Assembly: GCA_910574935.1 (NCBI GenBank)
Contig: CAJTCU010000001.1
Span: forward strand, 248,001 to 312,000
Origin: Oscillospiraceae bacterium
Lineage (GTDB): Bacteria > Bacillota > Clostridia > Oscillospirales > Acutalibacteraceae
Direction of reading: 5' to 3'
DNA: 64,000 bases
Positions 62,059 through 64,000 of this stretch are shown piece after piece (the first letter of the stretch is position 1; every line of letters starts with the position of its first letter). The notes under the pieces are model-generated. The model saw only the letters and a list, made by a program, of their open reading frames with translations, searched no databases and had not been told where the DNA came from. A program made the position numbers and the translations under genes.

Positions 62059-63129
62059 TTACAGTTCCACCGTGCGGCCCGTTTCGCTGGCCTCCAGAAT
62101 TTTGTCCAGAATCTCTTGGATATACAGCGCCCGTTCAAAGTTGCGGTCCGGCTGGCGGCCGGTTTTCACGCACTCTATAAATTCCTTAATCTCGGCGTTA
62201 AACCAGGGCTTCGTCACCAGCTCTTCTGGCACCGGCACGGTCTCTGTACCCCCTGCGTAGCCGCCCTCCTGGTCTTTAAACCACACCTCTACCTGGCTGG
62301 GCTGGTCGTCCCGGAACAGCATCATGCCGCCCTCTCCGTACACCTCGATGGTGTGCCTGCATACCCCTAAGCGGCTGGCCACAAAGGACGCTAAGGCGCC
62401 GCTTTCAAACCGCAGGTTAAAGGCCGCGCTGTCGTCGTTGGTCACCGGACCCATGCCCGCTCCGAAAATTTGCTCCCGCTGGGGGATGGTACAGCTGAGA
62501 AAGCCCTGCACTGCCCGCACCTTTCCGCTGGCTCCGCCCAGGACCCAGTCGCACAGGTCAATCATGTGGCAGCCAAAGTCCGCCAGGGCCCCTGTGCCAG
62601 AAAGGTCCTTCTGCATCCGCCACTCCAGCTTCACCGCGGGGTTGGCTATGCGGCAGCCCCCCAGGGTCTCCCGCCAGGTGTGGATCTTTCCCAGCCGGCC
62701 CGCGTCAATCTGCTCCTTCATCCAGCGTACTGCCGGAATGCCCCGGTAGCTAAAGCCAATCATCTTCACCCGGTCTGTGCATTTACCATAGCGCACCGCC
62801 TGGGCGCAGGTCCCGGCGTCGGTACTAAGGGGCTTCTCGCACAAAACGTGCTTGCCCTTTTCCAGCGCCCGAACCACCAGGGGCACGTGGGCATAGTTGG
62901 GCACACAGATGCTCACTGCGTCCACCTGGTCCAAAAGCTCGTCAAAGGTGCCGCAGATCGTCACGTCCAGGTCCCTCTCCTTTGCCCACTGATCCGCCCG
63001 GCCGGGGACGATGTCGTACAGTGCCACCAGCTGGCAGTCCTCCCCGCAGGCGCGGTAGCCGTTGACATGGCTATTGGCAATTCCCACCGTGTAGCCGGTA
63101 CCGGCAATTCCAACCTTGATCTTCTCCAT
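62059..63129 (-). CDS. Gfo/Idh/MocA-family oxidoreductase
   Basis: A 356-residue NAD(P)-dependent dehydrogenase. The N-terminal Rossmann domain (1-120) has VGIAGTGYTVGIANS and the CEKPLSTDAG motif, with the family Lys that contacts substrate and cofactor. The C-terminal alpha/beta domain (125-345) has DFGCHMIDLCDWVLGG, with the family's catalytic-site histidine. GGAGGG precedes the start. It lies between pgi and the epimerase gene and probably oxidises the imported sugar or sugar alcohol, with exact substrate unknown. Confidence 0.92.
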   Translation of the reverse strand: MEKIKVGIAGTGYTVGIANSHVNGYRACGEDCQLVALYDIVPGRADQWAKERDLDVTICGTFDELLDQVDAVSICVPNYAHVPLVVRALEKGKHVLCEKPLSTDAGTCAQAVRYGKCTDRVKMIGFSYRGIPAVRWMKEQIDAGRLGKIHTWRETLGGCRIANPAVKLEWRMQKDLSGTGALADFGCHMIDLCDWVLGGASGKVRAVQGFLSCTIPQREQIFGAGMGPVTNDDSAAFNLRFESGALASFVASRLGVCRHTIEVYGEGGMMLFRDDQPSQVEVWFKDQEGGYAGGTETVPVPEELVTKPWFNAEIKEFIECVKTGRQPDRNFERALYIQEILDKILEASETGRTVEL

Positions 63130-63163
63130 GATTTACCCTCCATCGGTCTTTATTTAAAAATTT

Positions 63164-64000
63164 TTATTTTATCAGCACAGGCTGTGTATTCCCTAAAAGC
63201 CGATGCATCTCTGTCTTATAGTTCTCCACCCCCGGCTGGTCAAAAGGGTCTACCCCCAGAATCACCGAGGAATAATAACAGGCCAGCAGGAAAAAGTACA
63301 GCAGCTCTCCCAGGTGGAAAGCGTCCAGCCTTTCTACTTCCAGCACCATGCAGGGCACCCCGCCCTGGCTGTGGGCCTTCAGCGTGGCCTGGTAGGCGCA
63401 CTCGTTGATCTCATGAAACGTCTTTCCGTCTAAGTAATCAAAGCCGTCCCAGAGCTCAGGCTCTCTGTCCACCTCCCGGTCCGCCGGCGGGTTTTTTATG
63501 TGGAGAAAGGTCTCCAGCATCTGCCGCCGGCCCTGCTGTAAATATTGTCCTACAGAATGCAGGTCCTCTGTAAAAGAGCATACTGCTGGAAAAAGCCCTG
63601 TGCCCTTTTTTCCCTCGCTTTCGGCAAAAAGCTGTCTCCACCACCTGCCCAAGGCCTCCAGCTGGGGCTCGAAGAAGGAGAGCACCTCAATGCCCAGGCC
63701 CTTTTCCATCAGTGCGTTCCGGGCCAAAGCATAGCGCTTGGCGTCCTCCCTCAAAGGCCCGCCGGAAAGATAATCCCGCTGGGCTTGGGCCGCTCCCTCA
63801 ACGAGCTGGTCCACGTCAATTCCCGCCACTGCCGCAGGCAGCAGCCCCACTGGGGTAAATACCGAGTACCGCCCCCCCACATCCTGGGGAAAAGGCAGAA
63901 ACCGGTATCCCTTCTCTTGACTAAGCCGGTGCAGCTCGCCGTCCTCCACGGTGGGGGTGGTGATAATCCGCCGGGCCGCCTCCTCTGGCGAATACCTGCT
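63164..64000 (-). CDS. pgi: Glucose-6-phosphate isomerase, 5' end outside the window
   Basis: The C-terminal 278 residues of a PGI run to the window edge; the frame stays open there (YSPEEAARRIITT). Family segments are QDVGGRYSVFTPVGLLPAAVAG, the FFEPQLEALGRWWRQLFAESEGK segment, and FHEINECAYQATLKAHSQGG. The C-terminus ends with the expected helical tail and a Lys. It lies 34 bases ahead of the dehydrogenase gene on the same strand, so the minus arm of the sugar locus begins at or beyond the window edge. It interconverts glucose 6-phosphate and fructose 6-phosphate, feeding the PFK of the other arm. Confidence 0.93.
   Translation of the reverse strand, partial: SRYSPEEAARRIITTPTVEDGELHRLSQEKGYRFLPFPQDVGGRYSVFTPVGLLPAAVAGIDVDQLVEGAAQAQRDYLSGGPLREDAKRYALARNALMEKGLGIEVLSFFEPQLEALGRWWRQLFAESEGKKGTGLFPAVCSFTEDLHSVGQYLQQGRRQMLETFLHIKNPPADREVDREPELWDGFDYLDGKTFHEINECAYQATLKAHSQGGVPCMVLEVERLDAFHLGELLYFFLLACYYSSVILGVDPFDQPGVENYKTEMHRLLGNTQPVLIK

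Overview
The window looks like a chromosomal segment of a GC-rich, anaerobic, spore-forming Clostridia-type bacterium, probably a gut member of the Oscillospirales. The pointers are a complete Rnf ferredoxin:NAD+ oxidoreductase operon, spoIIP, RNase M5, LplB/YtcP-type sugar ABC transporters with a YesMN-type two-component system, methyl-accepting chemotaxis proteins and AGGAGG ribosome sites. No rRNA, tRNA, phage module, transposase or CRISPR array was recognised.

Layout. 0.3-5.2 kb (minus): lipid kinase, a HEPN-CBS fusion, RNase M5, DNA polymerase III delta and an unknown protein, flanked by an unusual GC-rich repeat cluster. 5.5-11.1 kb (minus): rnfCDGEAB. 11.2-19.2 kb (plus): amidase, HAD phosphatase, a broken DUF2975 gene, a chemoreceptor, a 65-residue orphan, DUF3842 and a GH2 glycosidase. 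19.2-24.7 kb (minus): a TPM/LemA/TelA/XpaC envelope-stress cluster split by a lower-GC insertion that carries a 19-residue repeat protein. 24.8 kb (minus): a PfkB sugar-phosphate kinase. 25.9-32.7 kb (plus): TPM protein, MBOAT acyltransferase, DHHW protein, FkbH-like enzyme and acyl carrier protein, which together resemble a dlt-like surface acylation system with FkbH in place of the ligase. 33-39 kb: citrate synthase, spoIIP, two small membrane proteins and an M23 peptidase. 39.5-49.9 kb (minus): a solute-binding lipoprotein paired with a frameshifted chemoreceptor, then a sugar ABC transporter under a YesMN-type two-component system.

50.8-64 kb is a sugar locus with two converging arms. The plus arm holds fructose-bisphosphate aldolase, phosphofructokinase, triosephosphate isomerase, a LarA-like protein and a ROK regulator. 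The minus arm holds glucose-6-phosphate isomerase, a Gfo/Idh/MocA dehydrogenase, a sugar isomerase/epimerase, two permeases and a binding protein. Upper glycolysis is therefore packaged with uptake and sugar-oxidation genes. Four genes of this locus (aldolase, both permeases, binding protein) carry in-frame TAA or TAG codons, each one C-to-T change from a Gln codon, and one permease also has a frameshift.

Three dispersed repeat families thread the window: R1 (GC-rich palindromic clusters at 0-2 kb), R2 (about 155-165 bp imperfect palindromes ending in GGCTTGTTTGAAAA-like sequence, several sitting between a gene and its terminator) and R3 (GC-rich hairpins around CTTAGGGG/CCCCTAAG or similar).
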